This document shows positions 41,801-51,402 of a stretch of DNA of 64,000 bases, piece by piece. The translations under genes and the position numbers were made by a program. The stretch's first letter is position 1. Each line of letters opens with the position of its first letter. The stretch covers positions 685,548-749,547 of the forward strand of contig JAJQGT010000006.1 of NCBI GenBank assembly GCA_021201135.1. Direction: 5' to 3'. This DNA comes from Oscillospiraceae bacterium. Lineage in GTDB: Bacteria; Bacillota; Clostridia; Oscillospirales; Ruminococcaceae. Below the pieces are notes generated by a model, which worked only from the letters and a program-made list of their open reading frames with translations, was not told the DNA's origin and did no database searches.

Positions 41801-43870
41801 TTACTCTTCATCCGTCTTAAACTCTGCAATAACTGCATCAACGAGGTTCGAGGGGAGCTGGTCATAGCGGAGCTTTTCGAGGGTGAATTCGCCCATGCCT
41901 CTGGTCATCTGGCGGACGACCATGGCGAAGTCGTGGGTTTCAGACTCGGGAATCTCGGCGGTGATGGTCGTTAAACCCTTCTTGCCGGCGGGGTTCATGC
42001 CGAGGACTCTGCCTCTTCTCTTATTGAGCTCTCCCATCATGTCGCCGGTGTTCTCATCGGGAACTGTTACCTCGAGGCTGTCAATCGGTTCGAGGAGAAC
42101 GGGGTTCGCCTGCTTCATGCCTTCCTTGAAGGCGATGGAAGCCGCCATCTTGAAGGACATTTCGGAGGAGTCAACCGGGTGATAGGAGCCGTCGACCAAA
42201 GTCGCCTTGACGCCGACAACCGGGAATCCTGCAAGGACGCCCTTCTTCATGCAGTCCTGAAGACCCTTCTCGACTGCCGGGAAGAAGTTACGCGGAACTG
42301 CGCCGCCGAAGACGTTCTCTTCGAAGACAAGCTCGTCGCTGTCGCAGGGCTCGAACTCAATCCAGACGTCGCCGTACTGACCGTGACCGCCGGACTGCTT
42401 CTTGTGTCTGCCCTGAACCTTGCACTTCTTGCGGATGGTTTCCTTATAGGAGACCTTCGGAACGGAGGTGATGACATCGACGCCGAAGCCGGTCTTGAGC
42501 TTCGAGAGGGTCGAATCTATATGCTGTTCTCCGAGACCGGAGAGAATCTGCTCGAAGGTGGTGTCGTCCTGCTTGTAGGTGAGGGAGAGGTCTTCCTCAA
42601 GGAGCCTCTGCATAGCGCCGGAAATCTTCGACTCGTCACCCTGGGTCTTTGCCTTGACGCAGACGGAATAGCAGGGCTTCGGGAAGGAAATCTTCGGGAA
42701 GGAAACAACACGGGAAGCGTCGCAGATGGTGTCGTTTGTGTTTATCGACATCTTGGTTGCGACGACGATATCGCCCGCAGTTGCGAACTGGACTTCAACC
42801 TGCTTCTTGCCGACGAGATTGAGGAGCTTGCCGACCTTTTCGGTTCCGCCGGTGGTGGCGTTGACAATTTCCTTGCCGCTTTCAAGCTTGCCGGATATAA
42901 CCTTGATGAAGGACATCTTTCCGACGAACGGGTCGGCAACGGTCTTGAAGACGAATGCGGAAAGGGGTGCGTCGTTGTCGTGGGCAATGCTTACTTCGTT
43001 GCCGTCGGCATCGGTAGCCTTGACGTCGCCCAATTCATGAGGAGACGGGAGAAGCTTTGCGATATAGTCTATAAGGATATCCACGCCTGCGAGGTCAAGA
43101 GACGAAACGCAGGTAACAGGGGTGATCATGCCGCTTGCAATGCCGTTGTGAATGCCGTCGACGAGCTCTTCGTGGGTGAACTTCTCACCGTCGAGGAACT
43201 TCATCATCAGCTCCTCATCGGTCTCGGCGACTGCCTCGCTCATAGCCTCGATAAGACCGTCGATACGGTATGTAGGCTCGGGCTCGCCGGCATCCATAAG
43301 CTCGCCCTTGGGACCGTACTTATAGTTCTTCATTGCAAGCAAATCATAGTAGGAAACAATCTTGTTGTCCTTGATGAGCGGAACGACAATCGGACAGACG
43401 GTCGAGCCGAATTCTGTCTTCAGGTTTGTAAGGACGTTCGAGAAGTTTGCATTCTCGTCGTCAATCTTTGTTACAACGAACATGTGCGGGGTCTTATGAG
43501 CCATTGCGTTGTCATAAGCCTTCTTTGTTCCGACATGAATACCGGACTTGGCGGATACCGTTATGAGCATACAATCAGCGGCATATGCGCCCTCAACAAC
43601 TCCTCCGGCATAGTCGAAAAGACCGGGGGTATCAAGGATATTTACCTTCACGCCATCCTTCTCATAGTAGGAAAGCGAAGTATAGATTGAGCACTTCTTG
43701 GAAATCTCTATCGGAGTATAGTCGGAGACGGTGTTGCCGTCCGCAACCTTTCCCAAACGGTCGGTTACGCCTGCTTTGTAGAGAATTGCCTCGCAAAGTG
43801 CGGTCTTGCCCGAGCCGGAATGTCCTGCCAAGGTGATATTTTTGATATGTGCGCTGTCGTAGGTTTTCAA
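41801..43870 (-). CDS. Elongation factor G paralogue (EF-G2-like)
   Basis: Translational GTPase of 689 residues. G1 is GHSGSGKT where true EF-G has GHIDAGKT, G3 is DTPG and G4 is TKID in place of NKxD, so it belongs to the divergent EF-G2 branch, not the main fusA. Domain order is otherwise complete: G domain (1-270), domain II, III, IV (SGGHGQYGDVWIEFEP) and V (EIPESETHDFAMVVRQMT). Role unclear; paralogues are often linked to ribosome recycling or stress. Single-gene unit with a good promoter. Confidence 0.88.
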   Translation of the reverse strand: MKTYDSAHIKNITLAGHSGSGKTALCEAILYKAGVTDRLGKVADGNTVSDYTPIEISKKCSIYTSLSYYEKDGVKVNILDTPGLFDYAGGVVEGAYAADCMLITVSAKSGIHVGTKKAYDNAMAHKTPHMFVVTKIDDENANFSNVLTNLKTEFGSTVCPIVVPLIKDNKIVSYYDLLAMKNYKYGPKGELMDAGEPEPTYRIDGLIEAMSEAVAETDEELMMKFLDGEKFTHEELVDGIHNGIASGMITPVTCVSSLDLAGVDILIDYIAKLLPSPHELGDVKATDADGNEVSIAHDNDAPLSAFVFKTVADPFVGKMSFIKVISGKLESGKEIVNATTGGTEKVGKLLNLVGKKQVEVQFATAGDIVVATKMSINTNDTICDASRVVSFPKISFPKPCYSVCVKAKTQGDESKISGAMQRLLEEDLSLTYKQDDTTFEQILSGLGEQHIDSTLSKLKTGFGVDVITSVPKVSYKETIRKKCKVQGRHKKQSGGHGQYGDVWIEFEPCDSDELVFEENVFGGAVPRNFFPAVEKGLQDCMKKGVLAGFPVVGVKATLVDGSYHPVDSSEMSFKMAASIAFKEGMKQANPVLLEPIDSLEVTVPDENTGDMMGELNKRRGRVLGMNPAGKKGLTTITAEIPESETHDFAMVVRQMTRGMGEFTLEKLRYDQLPSNLVDAVIAEFKTDEE

Positions 43871-43958
43871 GTTAATCTCTCCATTCTGTTATACTGTCGG
43901 CTGCACAATGTTCGCATCGGTTAGTTCGAATTGAACAATAAAAACACGCTTCCCAACT

Positions 43959-43987
43959 ATTATATAACATTTTCGCACAAATAGCAA
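43959..43987 (-). promoter_or_regulatory. Promoter of the EF-G-like gene
   Basis: Minus-strand TTGCTA (43982-43987) and TATAAT (43959-43964), spacing 17 bp, about 90 bp before the start. DNA between here and the next gene also has TGCACAA/TTGTGCA inverted repeats at 44020-44045. Confidence 0.75.
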
Positions 43988-44052
43988 TACCAAATTTCAG
44001 ATTTGTTTTTTGTGCAACTTGCACAAGTGTGCAACTGCACAACTTTACAAAC

Positions 44053-44109
44053 AAGTTCGCCGATGGCGAACTTCGGGAGATTTGCTTCGCAAACTCCCAC
44101 TGGGGTTTA
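44053..44109. repeat. Double-hairpin repeat at the end of the SGNH gene
   Basis: Two palindromes, AAGTTCGCCgatGGCGAACTT (44053-44073) and GGGAGaTTTGCttcGCAAAcTCCC (44075-44098), then ACTGGGGTTTAC. On the minus strand TAAACCCC contains the stop of the SGNH gene, as in copies D and E. Its inner hairpins also occur in copies B and D. It may also end transcription. Confidence 0.75.
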
Positions 44110-45123
44110 CCTTCGCTTGTTTACAGTGATTATTGTAGCCGCTATTGCCATCGGCAGGAGCGCAATAGCGACGCCGGTTGTCGGGTTTTCGGCGGCTTTA
44201 GCGTCTTCAGCGGTCGACGTTTCGGTTTCGGTCTCTGCTTCGGACGGGGCGGCGACGGTTTCATAGGCGGACAGCATCGCCTCCGCAATGGTGGCGTGCC
44301 CGGTGGCGTTCGGGTGGAAGTCGAAGTTCATGGTGAGAAGATTGACATTCGTAGCAACTCCGGCGGAGTATACGTCCACAACAACGACATTGTCGCTCAT
44401 AGCGTCAACCTGAGTGAGGAGCGCATTGAATGCGGTCACGGCGGTGTCAAACAGGGTGCTCATCGCCGCATAATCCTCTAAGACAGCAAGAGACGCATAC
44501 GGGTTATACTGGTTTGCGAGAAGAATAATCGCGTCGCTGTTCACCGAGAGAATGTGGGTGATAATCGACTGGATATCCGCAATAGCGGTTGTTCCCGCTC
44601 CGGACACTGCGGCTACCGCCTCGGCGATTCCCTCGTCGGATGTCAGAAGCGACAAAACCGTCGAAATCTCTTCCTGATAGGAAGTGCCGTCGGTGAACCA
44701 TGTCTGGACATCGGTGACGGTCAAATCCGTTCCGAAGGTGGCGTTATAGAGGTCCAAAAGATACTGATAGAAAGCGTGCAACAGATCGTTGCCGCCGATG
44801 GTGATGGTCACGACGTCGACCATCGAAAGATACGAGTCATACTCCCCGGTCTCAAGGGTTTCCGCAAGGGTCGCGGCAGTCAAGCCGGAGACGCCGTAGT
44901 TGATGGTGGTCGCGCCGATTTCCTCACCGAAAAGCGAGACAAAGCTCTCGGTGTCCGGGTCGGAAAGCCCGAAGCCCGCCGTGATACTGTCGCCGAGGGC
45001 GAGATATGTGGTCGTGTTCCGCGAGCTGATGAGCATATTCGACGCAAAAACTGTATTCGTCAGCATGCACCCGGCAAAGACCATCGCCAACGCTATGCTG
45101 AATATTCTTCTGATTGTTTTCAT
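44107..45123 (-). CDS. Secreted SGNH/GDSL hydrolase with a sorting-signal-like C-terminus
   Basis: Hydrolase of 338 residues (start ATG 45123 behind AAAGGAGG) with an N-terminal signal peptide ending near TVFAS. Catalytic Ser46 is in LALGDSITAG (block I); IGGNDLL is block III with the Asn, and FHPNATGH is block V with the Asp/His. Substrate would be an ester such as an acetylated glycan. The C-terminus is ENPTTG, then a hydrophobic segment and KRR, like a cell-wall sorting signal with NPTTG in place of LPXTG. It is next to the GH53 gene on the same strand with 78 bp between. Confidence 0.8.
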   Translation of the reverse strand: MKTIRRIFSIALAMVFAGCMLTNTVFASNMLISSRNTTTYLALGDSITAGFGLSDPDTESFVSLFGEEIGATTINYGVSGLTAATLAETLETGEYDSYLSMVDVVTITIGGNDLLHAFYQYLLDLYNATFGTDLTVTDVQTWFTDGTSYQEEISTVLSLLTSDEGIAEAVAAVSGAGTTAIADIQSIITHILSVNSDAIILLANQYNPYASLAVLEDYAAMSTLFDTAVTAFNALLTQVDAMSDNVVVVDVYSAGVATNVNLLTMNFDFHPNATGHATIAEAMLSAYETVAAPSEAETETETSTAEDAKAAENPTTGVAIALLPMAIAATIITVNKRR

Positions 45124-45201
45124 TGAAGGTACCTCCTTTTTATACGGGAGACAAAAAACAGAAAATCTCCCCACGTTTGTTTATCGGTCCGAACGCAGGC
45201 A

Positions 45202-47145
45202 CTACTCACCGTCTGTCCATATCTGATTGAATACTTCTTCGGTTATCGCTTTGTATGGGTTGCCGTCTGCATCAAACAGTGCTTCGTTGTAGCAAGCGCT
45301 TCCCTGTGCCTCCGATACGGTTGAATTTGCAAGGTCATATTCTGCGGCAGGGGTATTAATCCAGCCGGAGCCTTCGCTTGCCCATGTGTCAGACGACGTC
45401 AGTATCCATGCAGGCTCCCAATAGAAGGTTCCGATGCAGTAGTCAATCTGCGCCGCAGCTTCGTTCAAGACAGTTATCGCCTGAACCTGACCGTCCTCGC
45501 TCGGCGTGCCGAACACATCCTCAACTTCATCACCATAGGCACCGCTTGTGCCGTAGGAATACTCTGCAATCATTGTGAGCTTTCCGAAAGCCTGAGCCAC
45601 GCCGTTCAAAGATTCGGTCAGATTTTCAAGCGTTCCGTGCCAGAAAGGATAGTAGGAAGACGAGAAGATATCATAATCCGCACCTGCCGCTGCAAGCATA
45701 TTTGCGTATCCGTAGTAGGTTGTCGGGTCGGGGCTTGTGAAACGCACAGCGATTAAAATGCTGTCGTCAAACTCCCTTACAGCCTCACAGCCTGCCGCAA
45801 TAAGCTGAGCAATATTTTCCATTCCGCTTTCACCGGCAAGGTAACTGTTGGTCTCGTTTCCAACCGAAACGATGCCGATATCAACACCGGTTGCGGCGAT
45901 TTGCTCGAGTGCTTCCGTTGTGTATTCGGCAATAGCGGCTTGCTTTTCTTCAAGTGAATAATCCGCCCACGCCTTGGGAGCATAGGAGCGGCTCGGGTCG
46001 CTCCAGAAATCGGAATAATGGAAATCAACATACAGAGTCAAGCCGAGCTCAGCGCATCTTTCGGCAATCTCGCATGTGTATGCAAGGTCACACACTCCGC
46101 CGCCGTAGCTGTTTTCGGGAGTCTTTTCTTCGCCTTCGGCATATGGGTCGTTCCACACTCTGACACGGACATAGTTTACCCCCGCATCCTTCAGAATGGC
46201 GAGCAAATCTTCTTCCTCACCGTCTGCGTTATAGTAAACAACTCCGCTCTTTTCAAGGGAAATAAGCGATGAGACGTCGACACCCTTAATCCAATCTCCG
46301 TCATTTATAACGGTTCCGTTGTATGTGATGCCGCTGAAGTCTATTGAGCCAGAACCCGTTGCGCCAACCTCCTGAATATCCCAGTTTGCTTCTTCAGGTG
46401 AAACGCCGTAATCCTCCGAAGCTCCACCCAATGGGTCATCACTTGAAGAATCTGAGGCACTTGCTTCGCCGCTCACACCGGCATTGCTTGCTTCAATCGA
46501 ATCCTTTTCGCTTGCGGCTACAAATACCACATTATCAATGTCTCCCCAGTCATTGGCTCCGAGTTCACCGGAAATCCGAATCGTGACAACATCGCCCGCT
46601 TCAACAACGATTTCATCGGTAATCGCCGTCGTCCAAACGTCCCAGTCGAGAGTCGGCGTGATATCCAGAACGGCGACTTCTACATCATTGACGAGTACAT
46701 AAAACGTCAGTGTTCCCTCAAAAGTGCTCGATCCTTCATAGTAAATTCCACCTACATATGTACCCGCTTCTTCAACAAGTATATACTGCGACAGCGTAAA
46801 CGAGCCTCCGGCATAGGAATACATCTTGGCGAAATACGAAGTGTTTACGGTCGCCCAATCATCTGTCTGAACGTTCACAACGCCGCTCGACGATTCCTCG
46901 ACCGTCCAGCCTTCAAAATCCTGTGTTTCGAAGTCGCCGTTTACCAGTTCTGAATGGTATTCGATTGTTTCAGCAATCGTTTCCGCAGACGCATCCGTGT
47001 CAGTGTCGGCAACTGCTTCAACAGTTGTTTCCTCCGTTGTAATCGCATCATCATTGCTTTGTGAGCCACAACCTGTCATCGTAAAAACAAGTACGAGCGA
47101 TAGCATGAGAGCGATGATTCTATTAAGATTATTTCGTTTTTTCAT
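45202..47145 (-). CDS. GH53 endo-beta-1,4-galactanase lipoprotein with N-terminal binding domain
   Basis: Lipoprotein of 647 residues (lipobox Cys26, MTGC). Residues about 65-210 form a beta-sandwich, LVNGDFETQDFEGWTVEES through GDIDNVVFV, like CBM61-type galactan-binding domains. The catalytic domain (about 285-640) is GH53: acid/base Glu431 in VGNETNSY and nucleophile Glu528 in MIAEYSYG, plus VRVRVWNDPY. It cuts beta-1,4-galactan, as in pectin side chains, at the cell surface. A Ser/Asp-rich linker joins the parts. Galactose from it could enter GalK. It is expressed from its own promoter. Confidence 0.93.
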   Translation of the reverse strand: MKKRNNLNRIIALMLSLVLVFTMTGCGSQSNDDAITTEETTVEAVADTDTDASAETIAETIEYHSELVNGDFETQDFEGWTVEESSSGVVNVQTDDWATVNTSYFAKMYSYAGGSFTLSQYILVEEAGTYVGGIYYEGSSTFEGTLTFYVLVNDVEVAVLDITPTLDWDVWTTAITDEIVVEAGDVVTIRISGELGANDWGDIDNVVFVAASEKDSIEASNAGVSGEASASDSSSDDPLGGASEDYGVSPEEANWDIQEVGATGSGSIDFSGITYNGTVINDGDWIKGVDVSSLISLEKSGVVYYNADGEEEDLLAILKDAGVNYVRVRVWNDPYAEGEEKTPENSYGGGVCDLAYTCEIAERCAELGLTLYVDFHYSDFWSDPSRSYAPKAWADYSLEEKQAAIAEYTTEALEQIAATGVDIGIVSVGNETNSYLAGESGMENIAQLIAAGCEAVREFDDSILIAVRFTSPDPTTYYGYANMLAAAGADYDIFSSSYYPFWHGTLENLTESLNGVAQAFGKLTMIAEYSYGTSGAYGDEVEDVFGTPSEDGQVQAITVLNEAAAQIDYCIGTFYWEPAWILTSSDTWASEGSGWINTPAAEYDLANSTVSEAQGSACYNEALFDADGNPYKAITEEVFNQIWTDGE

Positions 47146-47180
47146 GTCAGTCTCCTCAACTTTATTTTTGAATAATTTTT

Positions 47181-47209
47181 ATTATAGCAAGAATTTGTGG
47201 AGAAGTCAA
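47181..47209 (-). promoter_or_regulatory. Promoter of the GH53 gene
   Basis: Minus-strand TTGACT (47204-47209) and TATAAT (47181-47186), spacing 17 bp, 36 bp before the start codon. Confidence 0.85.
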
Positions 47210-47263
47210 CAATCTTTTATGCTGATATTGTGGATTTATAGAAAATTTTGCACAAAAAAGTAC

Positions 47264-47349
47264 GGGCGGATGATATCCGCCCGAAAAAGCATGTAAGAAA
47301 AGTAGGGGCGGATAAGTTCGCATAGCGAACTTGTATATCCAGCCCCTAC
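47264..47349. repeat. Two palindromic GGGCGGAT-type repeats after icd
   Basis: First part (47264-47282) is identical to the repeat in the response-regulator gene. Second part (47302-47349) has outer arms GTAGGGGCGGATA and TATCCaGCCCCTAC with the mini-hairpin AAGTTCGC/GCGAACTT inserted in its centre. The second ends 3 bp from the icd stop codon and may act as a terminator. Confidence 0.8.
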
Positions 47350-47352
47350 AAT

Positions 47353-48567
47353 TTACGCCATAAGTTTGCTGAGATTCTCCGCTATCGTCCCAATGAACTC
47401 CTCGGTCGAGACCGACTGCTTGTTCTCGAGGGTCGAGAGTGCCGCCATGTCGCCGGTCATGATGCCGCTTTCGATGGTCGAGATGGTCGCTTTCTCAAGC
47501 TTGTCGGCATAGTCGCAAAGCTCGGGGATTTCGTCGAGCTCGCCGCGCTTGCGGAAGGCGCCGGACCATGCGAAGATGGTCGCAACGGGGTTGGTCGAGG
47601 TGCGCTCGCCCTTGAGATACTTGTAGTAGTGCCTCTGGACTGTGCCGTGGGCGGCTTCGTACTCGTAAACTCCGTCGGGAGAGACGAGCACCGAGGTCAT
47701 AAGACCAAGGCTTCCATAGGCTGTGGCAACCATGTCGCTCATGACGTCGCCGTCGTAGTTCTTGCAAGCCCAGATTACGCCGCCGTTTGAACGGACGATT
47801 CTGGCGACAACGTCGTCGATGAGGGTGTAGAAGTACTCGATGTCGGCGGCTTCGAACTTCTCTTTATACTCTGCTTCGTAAATCTCCGCAAAGATGTCCT
47901 TGAAATGGTGGTCGTAGGTCTTCGAAATAGTGTCCTTCGCCGCAAACCAGACGTCCTGATGGGTGTCGAGGGCGTAGGAAAGGCAGGAACGGGCAAAGCT
48001 CGCAATAGACTTGTCGAGGTTGTGGACGCCCTGAATGATTCCGGCGCTCGACTTAAAATCATGAATAAGAGCCCTTGTCTCGTTGCCGTTCTCGTCGGTC
48101 ACGACAAGCTCGGCTTTCGAGCCCTGCGGAACGGCGAGCTCGGTGTTCTTGTAGATGTCGCCATAGGCGTGACGGGCAATCGTAATGGGCTTCGTCCATG
48201 TCGGGATGAAGGGCGTGATGCCCTTGACGATAATCGGGGTTCTGAAGACGGTGCCGTCGAGGATGGCACGGATGGTGCCGTTCGGGGACTTCCACATCTC
48301 CTTGAGGTGGTACTCCTCAACTCTGGCGGCGTTCGGAGTGATGGTGGCACACTTGACTGCGACGCCATACTTCTTCGTCGCCTCGGCACTGTCGATGGTG
48401 ACCTGGTCGTCGGTTTCGTTTCTGTGAACGAGTCCCAGGTCGTAATATTCGGATTTCAGGTCGACGAACGGGGCGATGAGCTCGTCCTTGATCATCTGCC
48501 AGACAACCCTTGTCATCTCGTCGCCGTCCATTTCGACAAGCGGCGTTTTCATTTGAATTTTTGCCAT
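47353..48567 (-). CDS. icd: NADP-dependent isocitrate dehydrogenase
   Basis: Oxidative decarboxylase of 404 residues that makes 2-oxoglutarate. The protein is the eukaryotic-like type (begins [20 protein letters not shown]), with substrate-binding [16 protein letters not shown] and the metal/NADP region [20 protein letters not shown]. Length is typical for this subfamily. It lies 24 bp behind the aconitase gene and is part of that unit. 2-oxoglutarate is the acceptor for the glutamate synthase encoded 5 kb to the right. No citrate synthase gene is in the window. Confidence 0.95.
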   Translation of the reverse strand: MAKIQMKTPLVEMDGDEMTRVVWQMIKDELIAPFVDLKSEYYDLGLVHRNETDDQVTIDSAEATKKYGVAVKCATITPNAARVEEYHLKEMWKSPNGTIRAILDGTVFRTPIIVKGITPFIPTWTKPITIARHAYGDIYKNTELAVPQGSKAELVVTDENGNETRALIHDFKSSAGIIQGVHNLDKSIASFARSCLSYALDTHQDVWFAAKDTISKTYDHHFKDIFAEIYEAEYKEKFEAADIEYFYTLIDDVVARIVRSNGGVIWACKNYDGDVMSDMVATAYGSLGLMTSVLVSPDGVYEYEAAHGTVQRHYYKYLKGERTSTNPVATIFAWSGAFRKRGELDEIPELCDYADKLEKATISTIESGIMTGDMAALSTLENKQSVSTEEFIGTIAENLSKLMA

Positions 48568-48591
48568 TTTCTTTGACCTCCCAATGTTGTA

Positions 48592-50523
48592 TCAGAGTTT
48601 CGATTTCGTGTAATCGAGAAGACCGCCTGCGAGGATGATTTCCCTGTCACGGGCGGAAAGCTCTATCTTAAGAGTGACCGATTCGCCGGTGGTGAGATTC
48701 TTGAGTTCGACGGTGTCGCCGGTTGCGACGGCATCCTTGAGACCGGTGAGGCTGAGCTTGTCGCCCTGAGAAATCTTTTCATAGTCGGATTCAGTCTCGA
48801 ACGTAAGAGGCAGGATTCCGGCGTTGATGAGATTAGCCTTGTGGATTCGGGCGAACGACTGGACGACTACAGCCTTGATGCCTAAGTAGAGAGGAGCCAG
48901 AGCGGCATGCTCTCTTGAGGAGCCCTGACCATAGTTCGAGCCGCCGACGATAATGCTTGTGCCGAGGCTCAGTGCTCTCGCCGGGAACTCTGTGTCGACA
49001 ACCTCAAAGCAGTGCTTCGAGATTTCGGGGATGTTGGAGCGTAAGGGAAGAATCTTCGAACCTGCTGGCATGATGTGGTCTGTCGTGATGTTGTCACCGA
49101 CCTTGAGGGAGCATTCTGCTTCGATTGAATCGGGAAGCGGAGAAGTCTTCGGGTAGCCCTTGATGTTCGGTCCCCTCTTGATTTCGACAGCCGGAGCTTC
49201 TTCGGGAGTTGCCGGAAGCTCGACCATGTTGTCATTGATTACGAACTCCTCGGGCATCTTGAACTCGGGCATGTCGCCGAGGGTTCTCGGGTCGGTTAGA
49301 ACGCCCGTCAAAGCTGAAGCGGCGGCTGTTTCGGGAGAGATAAGATAAACCTGTGCGTCCTTGGTGCCGCTTCTGCCAAGGAAGTTACGGTTGAATGTTC
49401 TGAGCGAAACGCCCGCAGAGTTGGGCGACTGACCCATGCCGATGCAGGGACCGCATGCGGACTCGAGAATTCTCGCGCCGCAGTCAATCATATCCGAAAG
49501 ATACTCGCCCTTCGAGAGCATGTTGAGAACCTGCTTCGAGCCGGGAGCGATTGAAAGTGAAACGTCGGGGTGAACGGTCTTGCCCTTCAAAATATAGGCG
49601 ACCTTCATCATGTCGACAAACGAGGAGTTGGTGCAGGAGCCGATGCAGACCTGATTAATCTTCATCCCTGCAAGCTCGCTGACGGGCTTGACGTTGTCGG
49701 GAGAGTGAGGGCAAGCCGCCAGAGGCTCGAGGGCGCTGAGGTCGATTACGAGCTCCTCGTCATAGACGGCGTCGGGGTCGGCTTTGAGCTCAACCCAATC
49801 GGCTTCTCTGTGCTGTGCCTTCATGAATTCATATGTCTTCTCGTCCGACGGGAAAATGCTGGTGGTTGCGCCGAGCTCTGCGCCCATGTTGGTGATGGTA
49901 GCGCGTTCAGGAACGCTGAGGGTCTTGACACCCTCGCCGGTGTATTCGATAATCTTGCCGACACCGCCCTTGACGGTGAGGCGTCTCAATACTTCGAGAA
50001 TTACGTCTTTTGCCGAAACCCAAGGGCTGAGCTTGCCGGTGAGCTCGAATTTTACCATTTTCGGGTAAGTAATATAGAGCGGACCGCCGCCCATTGCGAC
50101 TGCGACGTCGAGACCTCCCGCACCGATTGCGAGCATTCCCAAGCCGCCACATGTGGGAGTATGGGAGTCGGAGCCGATGAGGGTCTTGCCGGGAATGCCG
50201 AAGCGTTCGAGGTGAACCTGATGGCAGATGCCGTTGCCCGGACGGGAGAACGAAATTCCCCTCTTCTTGGCGACCGAACCGATAAACAGGTGATCGTCGG
50301 CGTTTTCAAAGCCGGACTGGAGAGTGTTGTGGTCAACATATGCGACGCTCTTCTCGGTCTTGACGGAAGGAATTTCCATCGCCTCAAGCTCGATATACGC
50401 CATCGTGCCGGTGGCGTCCTGAGTCAGAGTCTGGTCAATCTTAATTCCGATTTCGGAACCCTTTTTGAACTCACCGTCAACGAGGTGAGCCTTTAAAATT
50501 TTTTCAGCTACGGTATAGCCCAT
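48592..50523 (-). CDS. acnA: Aconitate hydratase
   Basis: Aconitase of 643 residues converting citrate to isocitrate via a [4Fe-4S] cluster. The cluster Cys ligands are in GSCTNSSF and ESACGPCIGMG; SDSHTPTCGGLGMLAIG and the C-terminal swivel segment GSNYGQGSSREHAALAP are intact. It is the shorter monomeric form related to the LeuC/D family, not the 890-residue AcnA, so the symbol is functional only. It opens a two-gene unit with icd, behind a good promoter. Confidence 0.93.
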   Translation of the reverse strand: MGYTVAEKILKAHLVDGEFKKGSEIGIKIDQTLTQDATGTMAYIELEAMEIPSVKTEKSVAYVDHNTLQSGFENADDHLFIGSVAKKRGISFSRPGNGICHQVHLERFGIPGKTLIGSDSHTPTCGGLGMLAIGAGGLDVAVAMGGGPLYITYPKMVKFELTGKLSPWVSAKDVILEVLRRLTVKGGVGKIIEYTGEGVKTLSVPERATITNMGAELGATTSIFPSDEKTYEFMKAQHREADWVELKADPDAVYDEELVIDLSALEPLAACPHSPDNVKPVSELAGMKINQVCIGSCTNSSFVDMMKVAYILKGKTVHPDVSLSIAPGSKQVLNMLSKGEYLSDMIDCGARILESACGPCIGMGQSPNSAGVSLRTFNRNFLGRSGTKDAQVYLISPETAAASALTGVLTDPRTLGDMPEFKMPEEFVINDNMVELPATPEEAPAVEIKRGPNIKGYPKTSPLPDSIEAECSLKVGDNITTDHIMPAGSKILPLRSNIPEISKHCFEVVDTEFPARALSLGTSIIVGGSNYGQGSSREHAALAPLYLGIKAVVVQSFARIHKANLINAGILPLTFETESDYEKISQGDKLSLTGLKDAVATGDTVELKNLTTGESVTLKIELSARDREIILAGGLLDYTKSKL

Positions 50524-50553
50524 GCTATCGCCCCTTTATTTAGTGTTAGGTTT

Positions 50554-50582
50554 ATTTTAATACAGTAACGAGCCGATGTCAA
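50554..50582 (-). promoter_or_regulatory. Promoter of acn-icd
   Basis: Minus-strand TTGACA (50577-50582) and TAAAAT (50554-50559), spacing 17 bp, about 31 bp before the start codon. Confidence 0.8.
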
Positions 50583-50634
50583 TAGCACTCTCTCATCTTT
50601 GGATATTTTGCCGAATCGGACATCAAATATTTGC

Positions 50635-50661
50635 AAAAAAGGCGACATAAAGCCGCCTTTG
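50635..50661 (-). terminator. Intrinsic terminator after the toxin-antitoxin pair
   Basis: On the minus strand AAAGGCG pairs with CGCCTTT across an 8-9 nt loop and T6 follows. It lies 35 bp past the PIN gene. Confidence 0.75.
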
Positions 50662-50695
50662 ATTTGAAAAATGAATTTTTTGGGGTGGGAATCCG

Positions 50696-51091
50696 TCATG
50701 TTGCGAAATACGAGTTATAGAAATCAGCCACCGTAGATATGCACTTGTCCTCGGGATAATGCTTGATATTGCCGGTGACAAGAGTTGCATTGCAGAATTT
50801 TGCGACTTCGTAAAACTTGCGGTCGCTTTCATCTGTGAACCTGACATCCGGCAACGGATTCGCTATAACCGAGATGCCTGACAACGTCAGCTCCTCCAGA
50901 AGCCAGTCCACCTGCCATTTATCAAACTTAAACTTTGGTCTTGACAGAACCGAACGATATTCTTCGAGAAGCCGATAATCATAGCACAGTTTGAAGCGCC
51001 CCGCCAGGGTTGCGGAAACTATTGCCGACGGCTTGCTCCCCTGCGACCAGAGAGCGGAGACGAGTACGTTAGTATCCAGAACGATAAACAC
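50696..51091 (-). CDS. PIN-domain toxin (VapC-like)
   Basis: Putative ribonuclease toxin of 131 residues. It has the PIN fold opening MFIVLDTNVLVSAL with the first catalytic Asp, a middle acidic cluster (LPDVRFTDESDRKFYE), and NATLVTGNIKHYP with the last Asp region. It resembles the PIN_3 group. The antitoxin gene is 4 nt upstream, in the usual antitoxin-first order. Target RNA unknown. The arrangement with tandem operators supports a working TA pair. Confidence 0.9.
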   Translation of the reverse strand: MFIVLDTNVLVSALWSQGSKPSAIVSATLAGRFKLCYDYRLLEEYRSVLSRPKFKFDKWQVDWLLEELTLSGISVIANPLPDVRFTDESDRKFYEVAKFCNATLVTGNIKHYPEDKCISTVADFYNSYFAT

Positions 51092-51095
51092 TTCC

Positions 51096-51371
51096 CTATT
51101 CTCCTCTTCTTGCCGCCTGAATTTCAGCCTCTATTTCTTCATCAGACATATAACCTTCGGAAGCCGCCCGGGAACGCATGCTGTTGAAGGCAATCATGGC
51201 TTTAGCCTGTCTGACTGCCAGAAGCATCAAATCAAGGTTGTCACCGGAAACATCCATCATCAGTGCGGCGGGCTTGCCGTTGTTTGTGATGACAACCTCA
51301 TTACCTTTGGCAAGATTGTCCCACATGCTCTTCGATTCGGTTCTCAGATCTCTTACTGAATAGAAATTCAT
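51096..51371 (-). CDS. Phd/YefM-type antitoxin
   Basis: Antitoxin of 91 residues. The N-terminal domain has the Phd/YefM pattern MNFYSVRDLRTESKSMWDNL, then EVVITNNGKPAALMMD; the acidic helical C-terminus (DEEIEAEIQAARRGE) should bind and cover the PIN toxin. The N-terminal half binds DNA, so the three 12-bp repeats in the promoter (51403-51440) are its likely operator. Start is preceded by GGAGGTG. Confidence 0.92.
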   Translation of the reverse strand: MNFYSVRDLRTESKSMWDNLAKGNEVVITNNGKPAALMMDVSGDNLDLMLLAVRQAKAMIAFNSMRSRAASEGYMSDEEIEAEIQAARRGE

Positions 51372-51402
51372 TTACAGCACCTCCTTGGTGTTCTTTCAAT
51401 AT

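Noticed and set aside
42179-43690. 503-residue plus-strand ORF
   Set aside because: It is the full antisense of the EF-G-like gene; high-GC third positions keep the opposite frame open. It has no ribosome site and no known motif.
49570-50496. 308-residue plus-strand ORF
   Set aside because: Antisense shadow of the aconitase gene.
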